Positions 1 through 9,087 of a DNA stretch of 64,000 bases are shown in pieces; the first letter of the stretch is position 1, and each line of letters begins with the position of its first letter. Under the pieces are notes generated by a model. It did not search any database and was not told the DNA's origin. It was given only the letters and a program-made list of their open reading frames with translations. A program made the translations under genes and the position numbers. This DNA is from Glaciecola sp. 33A (lineage in GTDB: Bacteria; Pseudomonadota; Gammaproteobacteria; Enterobacterales; Alteromonadaceae). The stretch lies in contig NZ_PJAR01000044.1 in NCBI RefSeq assembly GCF_002836745.1, positions 434,001 through 498,000 on the forward strand, in the 5' to 3' direction.

Positions 1-1
1 G

Positions 2-1504
2 ACTAAGCTAGCACTAGACTACAGAAATAAATTTAAGAGCGACGTCGTTATCGACCTAGTTTGTTATCGTCGCCATGGTCACAATGAAGCTGATGAGCCA
101 AGTGCTACTCAGCCGCTCATGTATCGAAAAATTAAGAAGCATCCAGTGGCTCGCCTAATTTATGCCGATCAATTGATTGCTGAAGGCACGATTGAGAAAC
201 ACGAAGTTGACAAATTGATGACGGATTATAGAGCAGCACTCGACCACGGTGCTTGTGTTGTTCAAGAGTGGCGGCCTATGACTGAGCATTCAGTGGATTG
301 GTCACCTTACATTGGGCATGATTGGGATGTTGAATACGACGGTAGTTTGTCTGTCGAGAAAATGAAAGAGTTAGGTACGGCGTTAATTAATTATCCTGAA
401 AAGCATCGCTTACAATCTCGCATAAATAAACTTTACCTTGATCGAAAAGCGATGGTTGATGGTGAAAAGATGCTTGATTGGGGAATGGCTGAAAACTTAG
501 CGTATGCAAGTATTCTGGCAGATAAAACTAATATACGTATAACGGGTCAAGATTCAGGTCGAGGCACATTCTTCCACCGTCACGCGGTTTTGCACAACCA
601 AGAAGATGGTTCAACTTATTTGCCATTACAAAATATTTCAGCTGACCAGGGTCGAATGGATATTTATGATTCTGTATTGTCAGAAGAAGCGGTTATGGCA
701 TTCGAATACGGTTTCGCCACCGCAGAGCCTTCTTACTTAACTATTTGGGAAGCTCAGTTCGGTGATTTCGCAAACGGTGCTCAAGTCGTGTTTGACCAAT
801 TCTTATCCTCAGGTGAAGCAAAGTGGGGCCGCTTATGCGGCTTGACCATGTTATTGCCACACGGTTATGAAGGTCAAGGTCCTGAGCACAGTTCCGCTCG
901 TTTAGAGAGATGGTTGCAAATGTGTGCTGACCATAATTGGCAAGTATGTGTGCCATCGACACCAGCACAAGTATACAATATGTTGCGTCGTCAAGCGGTT
1001 CGACCTATGCGTCGGCCATTGATTGTTATGTCGCCAAAATCATTACTGCGTCATCCACTCGCCGTTTCTTCAATTGAGGAGTTAGCTGCTGGTGTATTCT
1101 ACAACGTGATTGATGAAGTTGATGAGTTAGACCCACAGCATGTCAAACGTGTCGTTATGTGTTCAGGTAAGGTTTATTACGACTTGCTTGACCAGCGTCG
1201 CAAGAACCAAAAAGACGACGTTGCAATTGTTCGTTTAGAGCAACTGTATCCATTCCCTCAAGAAGAGTTCAAAGCCATTATGGCTAAGTATGAACATGTG
1301 ACTGATTGGGTTTGGTGTCAAGAAGAACCACAGAATCAAGGTGCGTGGTATTGCAGCCAACATCATATATGGCAGTCAATTCCGCAAGGATCTAACTTAA
1401 CTTATGCAGGTCGTAAAGCGTCGGCTTCACCTGCAGTTGGTTATGTTTCTGTACACAACCAACAACAAAAAGCGTTGGTTGAAGACGCACTTACAATAAA
1501 CTAA
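2..1504 (+). CDS. sucA: 2-oxoglutarate dehydrogenase E1 component, 3' part
   Basis: C-terminal 500 codons of the thiamine-diphosphate-dependent E1 subunit, which decarboxylates 2-oxoglutarate and passes the succinyl group to the lipoyl arm of SucB. The frame is open from base 2 with no start in the window. The first visible residues include DLVCYRRHGHNEADEPS, a hallmark of SucA, and the segment GQDSGRGTFFHRHAVLHNQ belongs to the transketolase-like pyrimidine-binding domain. The C-terminal part matches the family to the end. The stop lies 9 bases before sucB, so both are co-transcribed. The family is about 930-940 residues, so roughly 430 are missing upstream. Identification is secure. Confidence 0.98.
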   Translation, partial: TKLALDYRNKFKSDVVIDLVCYRRHGHNEADEPSATQPLMYRKIKKHPVARLIYADQLIAEGTIEKHEVDKLMTDYRAALDHGACVVQEWRPMTEHSVDWSPYIGHDWDVEYDGSLSVEKMKELGTALINYPEKHRLQSRINKLYLDRKAMVDGEKMLDWGMAENLAYASILADKTNIRITGQDSGRGTFFHRHAVLHNQEDGSTYLPLQNISADQGRMDIYDSVLSEEAVMAFEYGFATAEPSYLTIWEAQFGDFANGAQVVFDQFLSSGEAKWGRLCGLTMLLPHGYEGQGPEHSSARLERWLQMCADHNWQVCVPSTPAQVYNMLRRQAVRPMRRPLIVMSPKSLLRHPLAVSSIEELAAGVFYNVIDEVDELDPQHVKRVVMCSGKVYYDLLDQRRKNQKDDVAIVRLEQLYPFPQEEFKAIMAKYEHVTDWVWCQEEPQNQGAWYCSQHHIWQSIPQGSNLTYAGRKASASPAVGYVSVHNQQQKALVEDALTIN

Positions 1505-1513
1505 GGAACCCAG

Positions 1514-3052
1514 ATGACAATTGAAATAAAAGTTCCCGTATTACCTGAATCAGTAGCAGATGCAACAATCGCAACTTGGCATGTTAAAGCTGGCGACACT
1601 GTTACCAGAGATCAAAATCTGGTTGATATTGAAACTGACAAAGTAGTACTGGAAGTCGTAGCACCCGAAGACGGCGTCTTATCAGAAATTATACATGGTG
1701 AAGGTGATACCGTTTTAGGTGAGCAAGTCATCGGCAAAGTGGAAGCGGGAGTTGCTGCTAAAGCAATTCCGGAAACTCAAGCACCAGCAGTAACAGAAAA
1801 TCAAGCACCAGCAGTACCAGAATCTGCAACGTCCGCAGCTACAGACGCAGTTACCGCAATTAAAGTTCCGGTGTTACCGGAATCTGTGGCTGATGCAACG
1901 ATCGCTACTTGGCATGTTCAACCAGGTCAAGCAGTAAAAAGAGATCAAAACTTGGTTGATATTGAAACTGACAAAGTGGTGCTAGAAGTTGTTGCACCGG
2001 CTGATGGTTCAATTTCTGAAATTTTGGCACAAGAAGGTGAAACAGTGCTTGCAGAAGCGGTTATTGCAAACTTTGTTGCTGGAACTGCAGCAGCGATATC
2101 TACACCAGAAGCGGCAACTGCAGTTGCCGAACCAGAAGATGAAGGTGATTCAGATGCATTAAGTCCTTCCGTTCGTCGACTACTTGCTGAAAAAGGTGTT
2201 GATGCTAGTAAAGTGAAGGGTACAGGCAAAGGCGGCAGAATAAGCAAAGAAGACGTTGAAAAATATTTGAAAGCGCCAGCTCCTGCAGTATCAGCCCCGT
2301 CACCCGCGCCAAGTGCTGGACCAAGTACAGCACCATCTGTGGCAGCAGGCGAGCGCACTGAAAAACGCGTACCAATGACACGTTTGCGGAAAACAATTGC
2401 TAACCGGCTAATGGAAGCAAAAAATACGACAGCAATGTTGACCACTTTTAACGAAGTTAATATGAAGCCAATCATGGATTTGCGTAAGCAATACCAAGAG
2501 AGCTTTGAAAAGCGTCATGGCATCCGTTTAGGTTTTATGTCTTTCTATGTTAAGGCAGTAACTGAAGCACTGAAACGTTTCCCAGAAGTTAACGCATCAA
2601 TTGATGGTGACGACATTTGTTACCATAACTACTTCGATATCTCGATTGCGGTTTCCACACCCCGTGGCTTAGTAACGCCTATTTTGCGTGATACTGATAC
2701 CCTTGGGATGGCTGGCGTTGAAAAAGGAATTAAAGCACTAGCGCTTAAAGGTCGCGATGGCAAACTAGCATTGTCTGACCTGCAAGGCGGTAACTTTACT
2801 ATCACTAATGGTGGTGTTTTTGGCTCTTTAATGTCTACACCAATTATCAACCCACCACAAAGCGCGATTTTGGGAATGCATAAAATCCAAGACCGTCCAA
2901 TGGCTGTGAATGGCAAAGTTGAAATACTACCTATGATGTATTTGGCATTATCTTATGATCATCGCATAGTCGATGGTAAAGAGTCGGTTGGCTTCTTAGT
3001 CACTGTTAAAGAGATGTTAGAAGACCCAACTCGTTTGTTACTTGATGTGTAA
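1514..3052 (+). CDS. sucB: Dihydrolipoyllysine succinyltransferase (E2), two lipoyl domains
   Basis: E2 core of the 2-oxoglutarate dehydrogenase complex; moves the succinyl group from lipoate to CoA. Visible domains in order: lipoyl domain 1 (about residues 2-78, lipoyl Lys43 in [10 protein letters not shown]), an Ala/Pro linker, lipoyl domain 2 (about 115-190, Lys154 in the same motif), a peripheral subunit-binding domain ([20 protein letters not shown]), an Ala/Pro/Ser linker, and the catalytic domain ending with [15 protein letters not shown], whose His and Asp are catalytic. At 512 residues it is about 100 longer than the one-lipoyl E. coli protein, and the second lipoyl domain accounts for the excess. 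The two lipoyl segments are close copies in protein and DNA. It follows sucA by 9 bases, with AAGGA as ribosome site. Confidence 0.97.
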   Translation: MTIEIKVPVLPESVADATIATWHVKAGDTVTRDQNLVDIETDKVVLEVVAPEDGVLSEIIHGEGDTVLGEQVIGKVEAGVAAKAIPETQAPAVTENQAPAVPESATSAATDAVTAIKVPVLPESVADATIATWHVQPGQAVKRDQNLVDIETDKVVLEVVAPADGSISEILAQEGETVLAEAVIANFVAGTAAAISTPEAATAVAEPEDEGDSDALSPSVRRLLAEKGVDASKVKGTGKGGRISKEDVEKYLKAPAPAVSAPSPAPSAGPSTAPSVAAGERTEKRVPMTRLRKTIANRLMEAKNTTAMLTTFNEVNMKPIMDLRKQYQESFEKRHGIRLGFMSFYVKAVTEALKRFPEVNASIDGDDICYHNYFDISIAVSTPRGLVTPILRDTDTLGMAGVEKGIKALALKGRDGKLALSDLQGGNFTITNGGVFGSLMSTPIINPPQSAILGMHKIQDRPMAVNGKVEILPMMYLALSYDHRIVDGKESVGFLVTVKEMLEDPTRLLLDV

Positions 3053-3156
3053 ATATTAAGTTAACAACGAATTTTGAATCGAAAAACCCAGGAGATAACA
3101 GCTTTATCCCCTGTGATGAGGCTAAGTTTGTGATAGAATTTGGCTAAGCAAAACAA

Positions 3157-3198
3157 GTCGCCGTAGTACTTTTCGAAGGAATCAACGGCGGCTTTTCT
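3157..3198 (+). terminator. Possible weak terminator or attenuator between sucB and sucC
   Basis: An 8-base-pair stem (GTCGCCGT with ACGGCGGC, one G-U pair) encloses a 20-base loop and is followed by TTTTCT. It lies in the 171-base gap between sucB and sucC. The long loop makes it weak. It may lower read-through into sucCD rather than end transcription. Confidence 0.3.
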
Positions 3199-3223
3199 AT
3201 TAAATAAAATCGGATAAATCAAC

Positions 3224-4390
3224 ATGAATTTGCATGAATACCAAGGCAAACAGTTATTCAAAGAATACGGTTTGCCAGTATCTGAAGGATACGCAGCTGA
3301 GACTCCTCAAGCTGCTGTTGAAGCTGCAGACCGCATCGGCGGAACTGAATGGGTAGTTAAATGTCAAGTACACGCTGGAGGTCGCGGCAAAGCCGGCGGC
3401 GTGAAACTCGTTAAAGATAAAGCTGACATTAGAGCGTTCGCTGAAACCTGGCTTGGTAAAAACTTGGTCACGTATCAAACAGATGAAAAGGGTCAGCCGG
3501 TCAGTAAGATTCTTGTTGAAACATGCACTGATATCGCTCAAGAATTGTATCTCGGCGCAGTAGTTGATAGAACGTCGCGCAGAATTATTTTCATGGCATC
3601 TACCGAAGGTGGTGTTGAAATTGAGACTGTTGCTGAACAAACACCAGAAAAGATCCTCAAAGCTGAAATTGATCCATTAGTCGGTGCTCAGCCATTCCAA
3701 GCCAGAGATATCGCATTCAAGTTAGGCCTGAAGGGTGTTCAAATTCGTCAGTTCACAACTATCTTTATGGGTTTGGCTAAGATGTTTGAAGATCTTGACC
3801 TAGCCATGATTGAAATCAACCCACTAGTAATCAAGGCTGATGGCGATCTGCATTGCTTAGATGCTAAATTGGGTGTTGATGGTAATGCACTATATCGTCA
3901 GCCTAAAGTGCGTGATATGAACGATCCGTCTCAAGAAGACGCACGTGAAGCGCATGCTGCTAAATTTGAATTGAACTATGTCGCTCTAGACGGCAATGTT
4001 GGTTGTATGGTTAATGGCGCAGGCTTAGCGATGGGAACCATGGATATCGTTAATTTGCATGGCGGCAGCCCTGCTAACTTCCTCGATGTTGGGGGCGGTG
4101 CAACTAAAGAACGTGTTGCTGAAGCGTTTAAAATTATCTTATCAGACAGCAAAGTTAAAGCCGTATTGGTTAACATTTTCGGTGGGATCGTACGTTGCGA
4201 TATGATTGCTGAAGGTATTATCGGTGCAGTTAAAGAGGTTGGTGTTAACGTGCCAGTAATTGTTCGTCTTGAAGGTACCAACGCCGAACTAGGTCGTGAA
4301 GTACTTGCCGGTTCTGGTTTAGATATCATTGCTGCAGAGTCATTGACGGATGCTGCGCTTAAAGTTGTTGCTGCTGCGGAGGGCAAATAA
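3224..4390 (+). CDS. sucC: Succinate-CoA ligase, ADP-forming, beta subunit
   Basis: Beta subunit of succinyl-CoA synthetase, which couples succinyl-CoA cleavage to ATP (or GTP) formation in the TCA cycle. At 388 residues it has the exact family length and begins with the typical [12 protein letters not shown]. The N-terminal ATP-grasp domain shows [16 protein letters not shown], and the C-terminal CoA-ligase-like domain shows [15 protein letters not shown]. Its last base is the first base of the sucD start (TAATG overlap), so the two subunits are translationally coupled. A 171-base gap separates it from sucB; the ribosome site is weak. Confidence 0.98.
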   Translation: MNLHEYQGKQLFKEYGLPVSEGYAAETPQAAVEAADRIGGTEWVVKCQVHAGGRGKAGGVKLVKDKADIRAFAETWLGKNLVTYQTDEKGQPVSKILVETCTDIAQELYLGAVVDRTSRRIIFMASTEGGVEIETVAEQTPEKILKAEIDPLVGAQPFQARDIAFKLGLKGVQIRQFTTIFMGLAKMFEDLDLAMIEINPLVIKADGDLHCLDAKLGVDGNALYRQPKVRDMNDPSQEDAREAHAAKFELNYVALDGNVGCMVNGAGLAMGTMDIVNLHGGSPANFLDVGGGATKERVAEAFKIILSDSKVKAVLVNIFGGIVRCDMIAEGIIGAVKEVGVNVPVIVRLEGTNAELGREVLAGSGLDIIAAESLTDAALKVVAAAEGK

Positions 4391-5262
4391 TGTCAGTATT
4401 AATTAATAAAGACACTAAAGTTATCTGCCAAGGTTTTACTGGTGGACAAGGTACTTTTCATTCAGAACAAGCAATTGCTTATGGAACGCAAATGGTTGGT
4501 GGTGTAACTCCTGGTAAAGGTGGTACTTCGCATTTAGGTCTTCCTGTATTCAATACAGTGAAAGAAGCAGTTGAATCAACAGGTGCCACGGCAACCGTTA
4601 TTTATGTACCTGCACCATTTTGCAAAGATTCAATTATTGAAGCGGTAGATGCTGGTATCGAATTAGTGGTTTGTATCACTGAAGGTATCCCAACTATCGA
4701 TATGCTTTATGTCAAAGAATACGTGGACCAAAAGGGCGCGCGTATGATTGGCCCAAATTGTCCGGGTGTTATCACTCCGGGTGAATGTAAGATCGGTATC
4801 ATGCCTGGACACATTCACAAGCCAGGTAAAGTGGGTATTGTTTCTCGTTCTGGTACATTAACCTATGAAGCGGTTAAGCAAACAACTGACGAAGGCTTTG
4901 GCCAGTCAACTTGTGTTGGTATTGGTGGTGATCCAATTCCAGGCTCTAACTTCATTGATATTTTGAAGTTGTTCCAAGAAGATCCAGCAACTGAAGCAAT
5001 CGTGATGATTGGTGAAATTGGCGGAACGGCGGAAGAAGAAGCTGCTGAATATATCAAAGCACATGTGACTAAGCCTGTTGTTTCTTACATTGCTGGCGTG
5101 ACCGCGCCTCCTGGTAAACGTATGGGACATGCTGGTGCAATCATTGCTGGCGGTAAAGGCACAGCTGACGAGAAGTTTAAAGCTTTAGAAGCGGCTGGCG
5201 TTAAGACTGTCCGTTCACTTGCGGAGATTGGCAAAGGTTTACGTGAAATTACCGGTTGGTAA
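4390..5262 (+). CDS. sucD: Succinate-CoA ligase, ADP-forming, alpha subunit
   Basis: Alpha subunit of succinyl-CoA synthetase; binds CoA in an N-terminal Rossmann domain and carries the phosphorylated histidine. It is 290 residues, full family length. Key sites are [14 protein letters not shown] near the N-terminus (CoA binding) and [15 protein letters not shown], in which His247 is the residue that becomes phosphorylated. Its ATG overlaps the sucC stop by one base. It ends the sucABCD operon and is followed 23 bases later by a good terminator. Confidence 0.98.
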   Translation: MSVLINKDTKVICQGFTGGQGTFHSEQAIAYGTQMVGGVTPGKGGTSHLGLPVFNTVKEAVESTGATATVIYVPAPFCKDSIIEAVDAGIELVVCITEGIPTIDMLYVKEYVDQKGARMIGPNCPGVITPGECKIGIMPGHIHKPGKVGIVSRSGTLTYEAVKQTTDEGFGQSTCVGIGGDPIPGSNFIDILKLFQEDPATEAIVMIGEIGGTAEEEAAEYIKAHVTKPVVSYIAGVTAPPGKRMGHAGAIIAGGKGTADEKFKALEAAGVKTVRSLAEIGKGLREITGW

Positions 5263-5285
5263 TTTAGTTACGCAAATTTGAATTG

Positions 5286-5313
5286 AAAACCTGCCAACTG
5301 GTAGGTTTTTTTT
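5286..5313 (+). terminator. Rho-independent terminator of the suc operon
   Basis: AAAACCTGCC, a four-base AACT loop, then GGTAGGTTTT running into a T tract. The stem is 10 pairs with one G-U. It starts 24 bases after the sucD stop, which fits the end of the operon. Confidence 0.85.
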
Positions 5314-5691
5314 CTCATGCTAATGAAAGCCACGCCAGTGCTGGGCTGTAGGTGAGTCAGGGCTAGATCGTTTTAATGACAAGGTGATTCACATTTGTCG
5401 CAAAGCGCTGTCTGTTATGGGTTTACGGTGATTCACCTATTAAGCTGTTGTAAGCATAAGCGAGTGATGGTGAACTAGGTATAATGATATAAGCCAGTTA
5501 TAAATGGTGACAAAAAAAAGAGGCAATGCGTCGTGCGCACAGCCTCTTTTTTTTGCTTTTTGTAATGTGTACTGACGCTCTTTTTTATACTGCCGATGCG
5601 TGTGACTCGCCCATGCGATTGATAGGCTAGTGTGTTTGTTTGTGCAGTACCGTTTTTTATTTAGCTGCGCTTTTTAATGATATCGGTTTCC
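5314..5691. other. Gene-free stretch with repeated TGATTCAC motifs
   Basis: No convincing gene is seen. GGTGATTCAC occurs at 5383 and again at 5427, where it forms the odd palindrome GGTGATTCACC. A related GGTGAGTCA lies at 5351. A perfect -10 hexamer TATAAT is at 5480-5485, without a good -35, shortly before the hairpin at 5512-5554. The segment could hold regulator sites or a very short transcript, but nothing proves this. Confidence 0.4.
5512..5554. terminator. Strong bidirectional terminator hairpin
   Basis: A stem of 13 pairs, A-tract plus GAGGC against GCCTC plus T-tract, encloses a 17-base loop that can itself pair (TGCG/CGCA). The flanking A and T tracts allow it to work in both directions. 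It would stop minus-strand transcription from the XRE regulator at 5692 and any plus-strand transcript from the gene-free stretch. Confidence 0.8.
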
Positions 5692-6015
5692 TTAACCACG
5701 CTGACTGCCCGCCACGAGTTGATTGGCGATGTGTTTTAAGATCATGCCGTCAATAAGCGACTGAATAGTGCGCTGATCTTCTTCGGTCATTTGACTGACC
5801 GCGTCAAACTTCAACTGTAAATTGTTCGGCAAATTACGCTCGCCTTCTTCAAAGATTAACCAGTCGGTGGTGACGTTAAACGACAAGGCTATTTTTTTTA
5901 ATATCTCAATAGAGGGCTGTGCTTGCTCCGCTTCATATCGGCGTACTTGGGTAATGTGCATGGCGCACTTATCGGCCATCTCTAACAATTCAAGGGGTCG
6001 TGTTCGTTGAACCAA
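5692..6015 (-). pseudogene. XRE-type helix-turn-helix regulator, probably 5'-truncated
   Basis: The product resembles XRE/Cro DNA-binding regulators: LEMADKCAMHITQVRRYEAE matches helices 2-3 and the RYE motif, followed by QPSIEILKKIALSFNVTTDW and a short C-terminal helix region, about 107 residues. The first helix, which should precede it as a basic amphipathic segment, is not recognisable. The only start is a TTG (reverse strand near 6015) without a ribosome site. The frame stays open upstream (about 11 more codons seen) but contains no ATG. Homology seems to stop near residue 2, close to the edge of the 350-base repeat at 6031. I infer that a rearrangement removed the real 5' end. It could still be made from the TTG. 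Family call fairly sure, integrity doubtful. Confidence 0.6.
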
Positions 6016-6030
6016 CTGTGCACAATTATT

Positions 6031-6381
6031 AGTGGAATGGGCACGTAATACTGGTTGTGATGGGCAGCTTGTTCAAGCAATGTTGGCATTTCGTCCCAGC
6101 GCCACTAGATGGCGGCACCAGTTTTATTAGCTTGAAATGTAATCAATTATTGAATAACATTGTGCTGTATATTTAAACAGTAAGGTTTGTCGATGTTCAA
6201 TTATACTGGCGTTCTTAAAAGTGTGACATTGTGCAAAATAGAGAATACAGATATTGAGTTTTTGTTCGGTTACGTGGTTGAACATATAAGTCCTAAATTT
6301 AAGAAAGGCGATTGGTTTGCCACAAGTTACTTAGTAAGAATTGATAGCGTCGACGACTATGTTTTGGCTGAAACTGCCAAC
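6031..6381 (+). repeat. Left copy of a diverged ~350-base direct repeat
   Basis: Matches 12776-13161 along its length. Shared landmarks are TACTGGT..TGATGGG, TTGGCATTTC followed by CCAGCGCCACT, ATTAGCTT, and a stretch coding for a related small protein (about 70 percent identical over 60 residues by eye). The copy ends abruptly after the codons for ETAN at 6381, exactly where the right copy continues. The two copies bracket the AbiE genes and Rhs tips. Confidence 0.75.
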
Positions 6382-6384
6382 TGA
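6193..6384 (+). pseudogene. Truncated paralogue of the 12973 small protein
   Basis: A 63-codon frame from ATG 6193, with TAAGG as a good ribosome site 7 bases upstream. It is about 70 percent identical to the first part of the gene at 12973, with shared CKIENTDIEFLFGY and the DWF..SYLV core. It stops immediately after ETAN, while the right copy goes on with SIYRIPAFTLM, so I read it as cut at a recombination junction. The function is unknown. The pattern GDW..(S/T).LV followed by an N..Y segment loosely recalls small DUF6957-type proteins, but I cannot confirm that. It might still be translated as a short product. Confidence 0.6.
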
Positions 6385-6647
6385 AGTAGTTAAAGCGATA
6401 ATTTTAAAGATAAACGATGATATATCCATTCACCCAAAGAAGAAGTTAATCAATAATTTAAAAGGAGTTGCTGCTGCTTTCGCTTAAATATTCAAGGTTA
6501 CTTTTAAAGAGAAATATACAGATTCGTAAATTTTATAAGTAATAATAGGCTAATTGATAAGGAGTCGATTAGTCTAGTATTAAATGACTAAATTGAACAA
6601 GGATGTTCTATTTACATAAGTTTACCGAACAAACTTCGACTTTATAG

Positions 6648-6691
6648 TGTCGTATGTTTGCATTGTTTAAATGTCGTATGTTTGCTATATT
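6648..6691 (+). promoter_or_regulatory. Direct-repeat operator and promoter of the abiE operon
   Basis: TGTCGTATGTTTGC occurs twice, at 6648-6661 and 6672-6685, a 24-base period. A candidate -35 (TTGTTT, 6663-6668) lies between the copies, and a -10 (TATATT, 6686-6691) directly follows the second, with 17-base spacing. The gene starts at 6718. AbiEi-type antitoxins are known to repress their own operons by binding repeats over the promoter, which this layout fits. The rest of 6385-6717 shows no gene. Confidence 0.6.
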
Positions 6692-6717
6692 TAGGTTGTG
6701 TAAATTGGAGTTTTATC

Positions 6718-7116
6718 ATGACAATAGCCAGTAAAGTAAAAACGAGAATAAATCGCTCAAAGCGATACGTGTTTGCTCGTGCTGATTTTACTGACATTGC
6801 AGGATATGACCAAGTAGGACGTGTACTCAAAAAACTAGTTGATGCGGGAGATTTATTACGTATCGGCTATGGGCTTTATACCAAAGCAAGAAAAAACCGT
6901 ATCACAGGTAAGTTGATGCCTGCTTCTCCTGCGGGTGCTGATGGTGTGATATTGGAAGCTATTAAAAAACTCGGTATTGATTATAAGTTCGATGAATTCT
7001 CACAACGAAGTATTGATGGTGATAGCCTTCAAATCCCCGCTTCATTTCAAATCATTACCAATAATCGTTTCAAACGAAAAATTGTCGTAAGTAATAGAGC
7101 TATCAATGCCAATTGA
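6718..7116 (+). CDS. AbiEi-like antitoxin / DUF6088 family regulator
   Basis: Antitoxin and likely autorepressor of a type IV (AbiE) toxin-antitoxin system. From ATG 6718 it has 132 residues: a winged-helix N-terminal part (VFARADFTDIAGYDQVGRVL, then LLRIGYGLYTKA) typical of the DUF6088/AbiEi group, and a short C-terminal domain. I chose 6718 over an upstream in-frame ATG at 6658 because GGAG sits 8 bases before it and the earlier start lies inside the promoter repeats. It overlaps the toxin gene by 11 bases, so the two are co-translated. AbiEi proteins repress transcription and counter the toxin without forming a stable complex with it, and the repeated motif upstream is a plausible target. 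Confidence 0.8.
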   Translation: MTIASKVKTRINRSKRYVFARADFTDIAGYDQVGRVLKKLVDAGDLLRIGYGLYTKARKNRITGKLMPASPAGADGVILEAIKKLGIDYKFDEFSQRSIDGDSLQIPASFQIITNNRFKRKIVVSNRAINAN

Positions 7117-8089
7117 TAATAGTTTGTTTTTAGATGTTTCTGATACTTTGGGGATGGGTAATCCGGCCATAGTTGAAAAAGATTATTATGTTGTTGCGCT
7201 ACTAAAGGTACTGTCTGAGTTATCATCTGATACGCACTCATTAGTGTTTTCTGGTGGTACGGCATTAGCTAAGTCAGGTATTAAAACCCACCGAATGTCA
7301 GAAGATGTTGATATTAAAATCATCCCTAAAGACTTATTGGCAGAAGTATCAAAAACTCAAAAAAGAAAAGCAAGAAGAGAACTGCATCATCAAGTTTTCG
7401 ATATTATTCATTCGAATGATTTTTTCACTATTGAAAGTAAGCCTATAATTTTTGATGAGTACCGATACCAGCAATTTGATATTCGCTATCCTCAAGCTCA
7501 TTCAATCGTTCCATGTTTACGGCCCTTTATTAAACTAGAGCTGATAGAAACCTTGCTGTATGACGAAATAAATCAAAGAGAGATATCTTCATTAACTAAT
7601 GAAGTAATGCAAGAAGCACCAGAAGTCAAAACAATGGACTTTACCAGCATCATTAGTACACAGGCTGAAAAGCTAATTTCAATGCTGAGAAGAACGGCTA
7701 GCTTCACTCGCGATAATCAAAGAGATGACGACCCCGCATTAATCCGACACATTTATGATATTTACTACATTCAACAAGCCAATCATGCAGATATTGAAAT
7801 AGTCGTTCCATTGGTTACTAAAGTGATAGCTGAGGATGTTGCTCGGTATGGAAATCAACATGAAGAGTTTGTTCAAAATCCTATTGCTGAGTTAATGTAT
7901 GGCTTGAAAGTATTGGAAGAAAATAAGCTATATAAAGAGCGGTTTAACCAGTATGTTGTGCCTATGGTTTATGGCGATATTATTGTAACCTGGCAGAACG
8001 CATTTAGTGTGTTCAAGTTATTTACTGAACAAGTTTTAAGTGAAATAAGTAAAAACAACAATCAAATCATAGGGTTTGTAATTAGGTAA
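7106..8089 (+). CDS. AbiEii/AbiGii-type nucleotidyltransferase toxin
   Basis: Toxin of the AbiE abortive-infection system, a nucleotidyltransferase of the DNA polymerase beta superfamily. Characterised relatives add nucleotides to tRNA acceptor ends and stop growth. The 327-residue product shows the family motif SGGTALAKSG followed by RMSEDVDIKI (Gly50-Gly51, Asp67, Asp69), with the metal-binding acidic pair intact. The start overlaps the antitoxin by 11 bases. It is followed directly by an orphan Rhs tip, with only 27 bases between. Placement inside the repeat-bracketed region and next to Rhs remains marks it as part of an acquired defence segment. Substrate specificity cannot be told from sequence. 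Confidence 0.88.
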   Translation: MPIDNSLFLDVSDTLGMGNPAIVEKDYYVVALLKVLSELSSDTHSLVFSGGTALAKSGIKTHRMSEDVDIKIIPKDLLAEVSKTQKRKARRELHHQVFDIIHSNDFFTIESKPIIFDEYRYQQFDIRYPQAHSIVPCLRPFIKLELIETLLYDEINQREISSLTNEVMQEAPEVKTMDFTSIISTQAEKLISMLRRTASFTRDNQRDDDPALIRHIYDIYYIQQANHADIEIVVPLVTKVIAEDVARYGNQHEEFVQNPIAELMYGLKVLEENKLYKERFNQYVVPMVYGDIIVTWQNAFSVFKLFTEQVLSEISKNNNQIIGFVIR

Positions 8090-8116
8090 GTTGGTTCGTA
8101 AAGCGTACTAAGGTAT

Positions 8117-8758
8117 ATGCAGGCACGATATTATGATCCAGTCATAGGACGGTTTTACTCGAATGACCCGGTTGGGGTAGTTGAACACTTCGGCGGAGCC
8201 GCGGGCATCCATGGGTTTAATAGATATGCCTATGGAAATAACAATCCATATAAATTTACTGACCCCTCAGGTATGGCGCCAGAGTTTGTTGATGTGATTA
8301 AACAACAGGTACAATTGATCGCCCAAAGCTTTGAATATAGCTCTCCCTCACAAGGCAATCAAAATATAGCTGCCGACTCTGCGTCAGCAGTTAAGCAAGT
8401 TGCACGTGATGTTGGCAATGCAGCGATGGATGTTGCAACGGTTACTGCAAGTGTCACAGGAAGTGTAGTGGCAGACTCCCTCGCTCCTGCTGCGGCAGTA
8501 AGTGCAGTTGTTCCGGGTGGGCAAGGTGTTGCCGCACTATTGACAATTGCAGATGTCGCGGTAAATGGTGGGCTTGCAGAAGCAATAGGATCTACTACTG
8601 GAACAACAACGTCAGCGTTTGTCGGAGATGTATTAACCGATTTTGGAAAGAAGTCTCCAAATCTTGGCGTACGAGTCGTTTCTGAAGTAGCAAATCAGGT
8701 CGTGAGTAGAGCCGCAGCAGATACAGTAAACATTCAAGTACAAGTAGAGGATAAATAG
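8117..8758 (+). CDS. Orphan Rhs C-terminal tip, module 1
   Basis: Not a complete Rhs protein. The frame opens with MQARYYDPVIGRFYSNDPVG and continues with GFNRYAYGNNNPYKFTDPSG, the hyperconserved end of the Rhs core where the toxic tip begins. Upstream in frame only six codons separate this from a stop, so the large YD-repeat shell is absent. The variable tip (about residues 55-213) is rich in Ala, Val and Gly with long hydrophobic runs (VATVTASVTGSVVADSLAPA). It is clearly related to module 2 (9244). There is no evident ribosome site, so it may be silent. It is followed 7 bases later by a two-helix membrane protein likely to be its immunity partner. Toxin activity is inferred only from position. 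Confidence 0.75.
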   Translation: MQARYYDPVIGRFYSNDPVGVVEHFGGAAGIHGFNRYAYGNNNPYKFTDPSGMAPEFVDVIKQQVQLIAQSFEYSSPSQGNQNIAADSASAVKQVARDVGNAAMDVATVTASVTGSVVADSLAPAAAVSAVVPGGQGVAALLTIADVAVNGGLAEAIGSTTGTTTSAFVGDVLTDFGKKSPNLGVRVVSEVANQVVSRAAADTVNIQVQVEDK

Positions 8759-8765
8759 GTTCTAA

Positions 8766-9002
8766 ATGAAAAATTCAGGAAAACAAAATGGCTTTTCGAG
8801 TAAAAGCTTTCTGATCTTACTAATTTTTATTGGCGGTATTTGGCTCATTACACACTCTATTGTCAGCGGAGAGTTTTTATTAAAAGGCACAACAATATCA
8901 TTGAGCGATACACCGTTTTATTTCTGGACAGTCATTCTGTGTTTCATTGGTGTATTATTGTATGTATTGAAACTATTTTTTCACTCATTAAAGGGAGATT
9001 AA
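8766..9002 (+). CDS. Small two-helix membrane protein, putative immunity to Rhs tip 1
   Basis: A 78-residue protein with two predicted membrane helices (about 14-31 and 49-68) separated by a short polar segment with FLLKGTTIS and TPFYFW. It resembles the product of 9894-10145 at the same place after module 2, with shared LLKG..IS and PFYFW. A partner of the preceding Rhs tip is inferred from conserved order and 7-base spacing, as in toxin/immunity pairs. A membrane immunity protein would fit a toxin acting at the inner membrane. No ribosome site stands out and no database family is recognised. Confidence 0.6.
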   Translation: MKNSGKQNGFSSKSFLILLIFIGGIWLITHSIVSGEFLLKGTTISLSDTPFYFWTVILCFIGVLLYVLKLFFHSLKGD

Positions 9003-9087
9003 TGGCACTAATTAAAGCGGTTCAATTACTAGCATAATTTTCACTAAATTGAGAAGTTAATAAAGGATATTAGTGGATACCCATTTT

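Noticed and set aside
3061-3261. 66-codon minus-strand frame between sucB and sucC
   Set aside because: No ribosome site or family features, crosses the sucC start and the hairpin; the gap is better read as intergenic.
5314-5691. CRISPR-like array from the repeated GGTGATTCAC motif
   Set aside because: Only three short copies with irregular spacing of 32 and 44 bases and no cas genes.
9001-9037. Second short frame overlapping the module 1 partner (8840-9037)
   Set aside because: Different frame of the same segment, no membrane pattern or homologue; the frame at 8766 fits better and has a paralogue after module 2.
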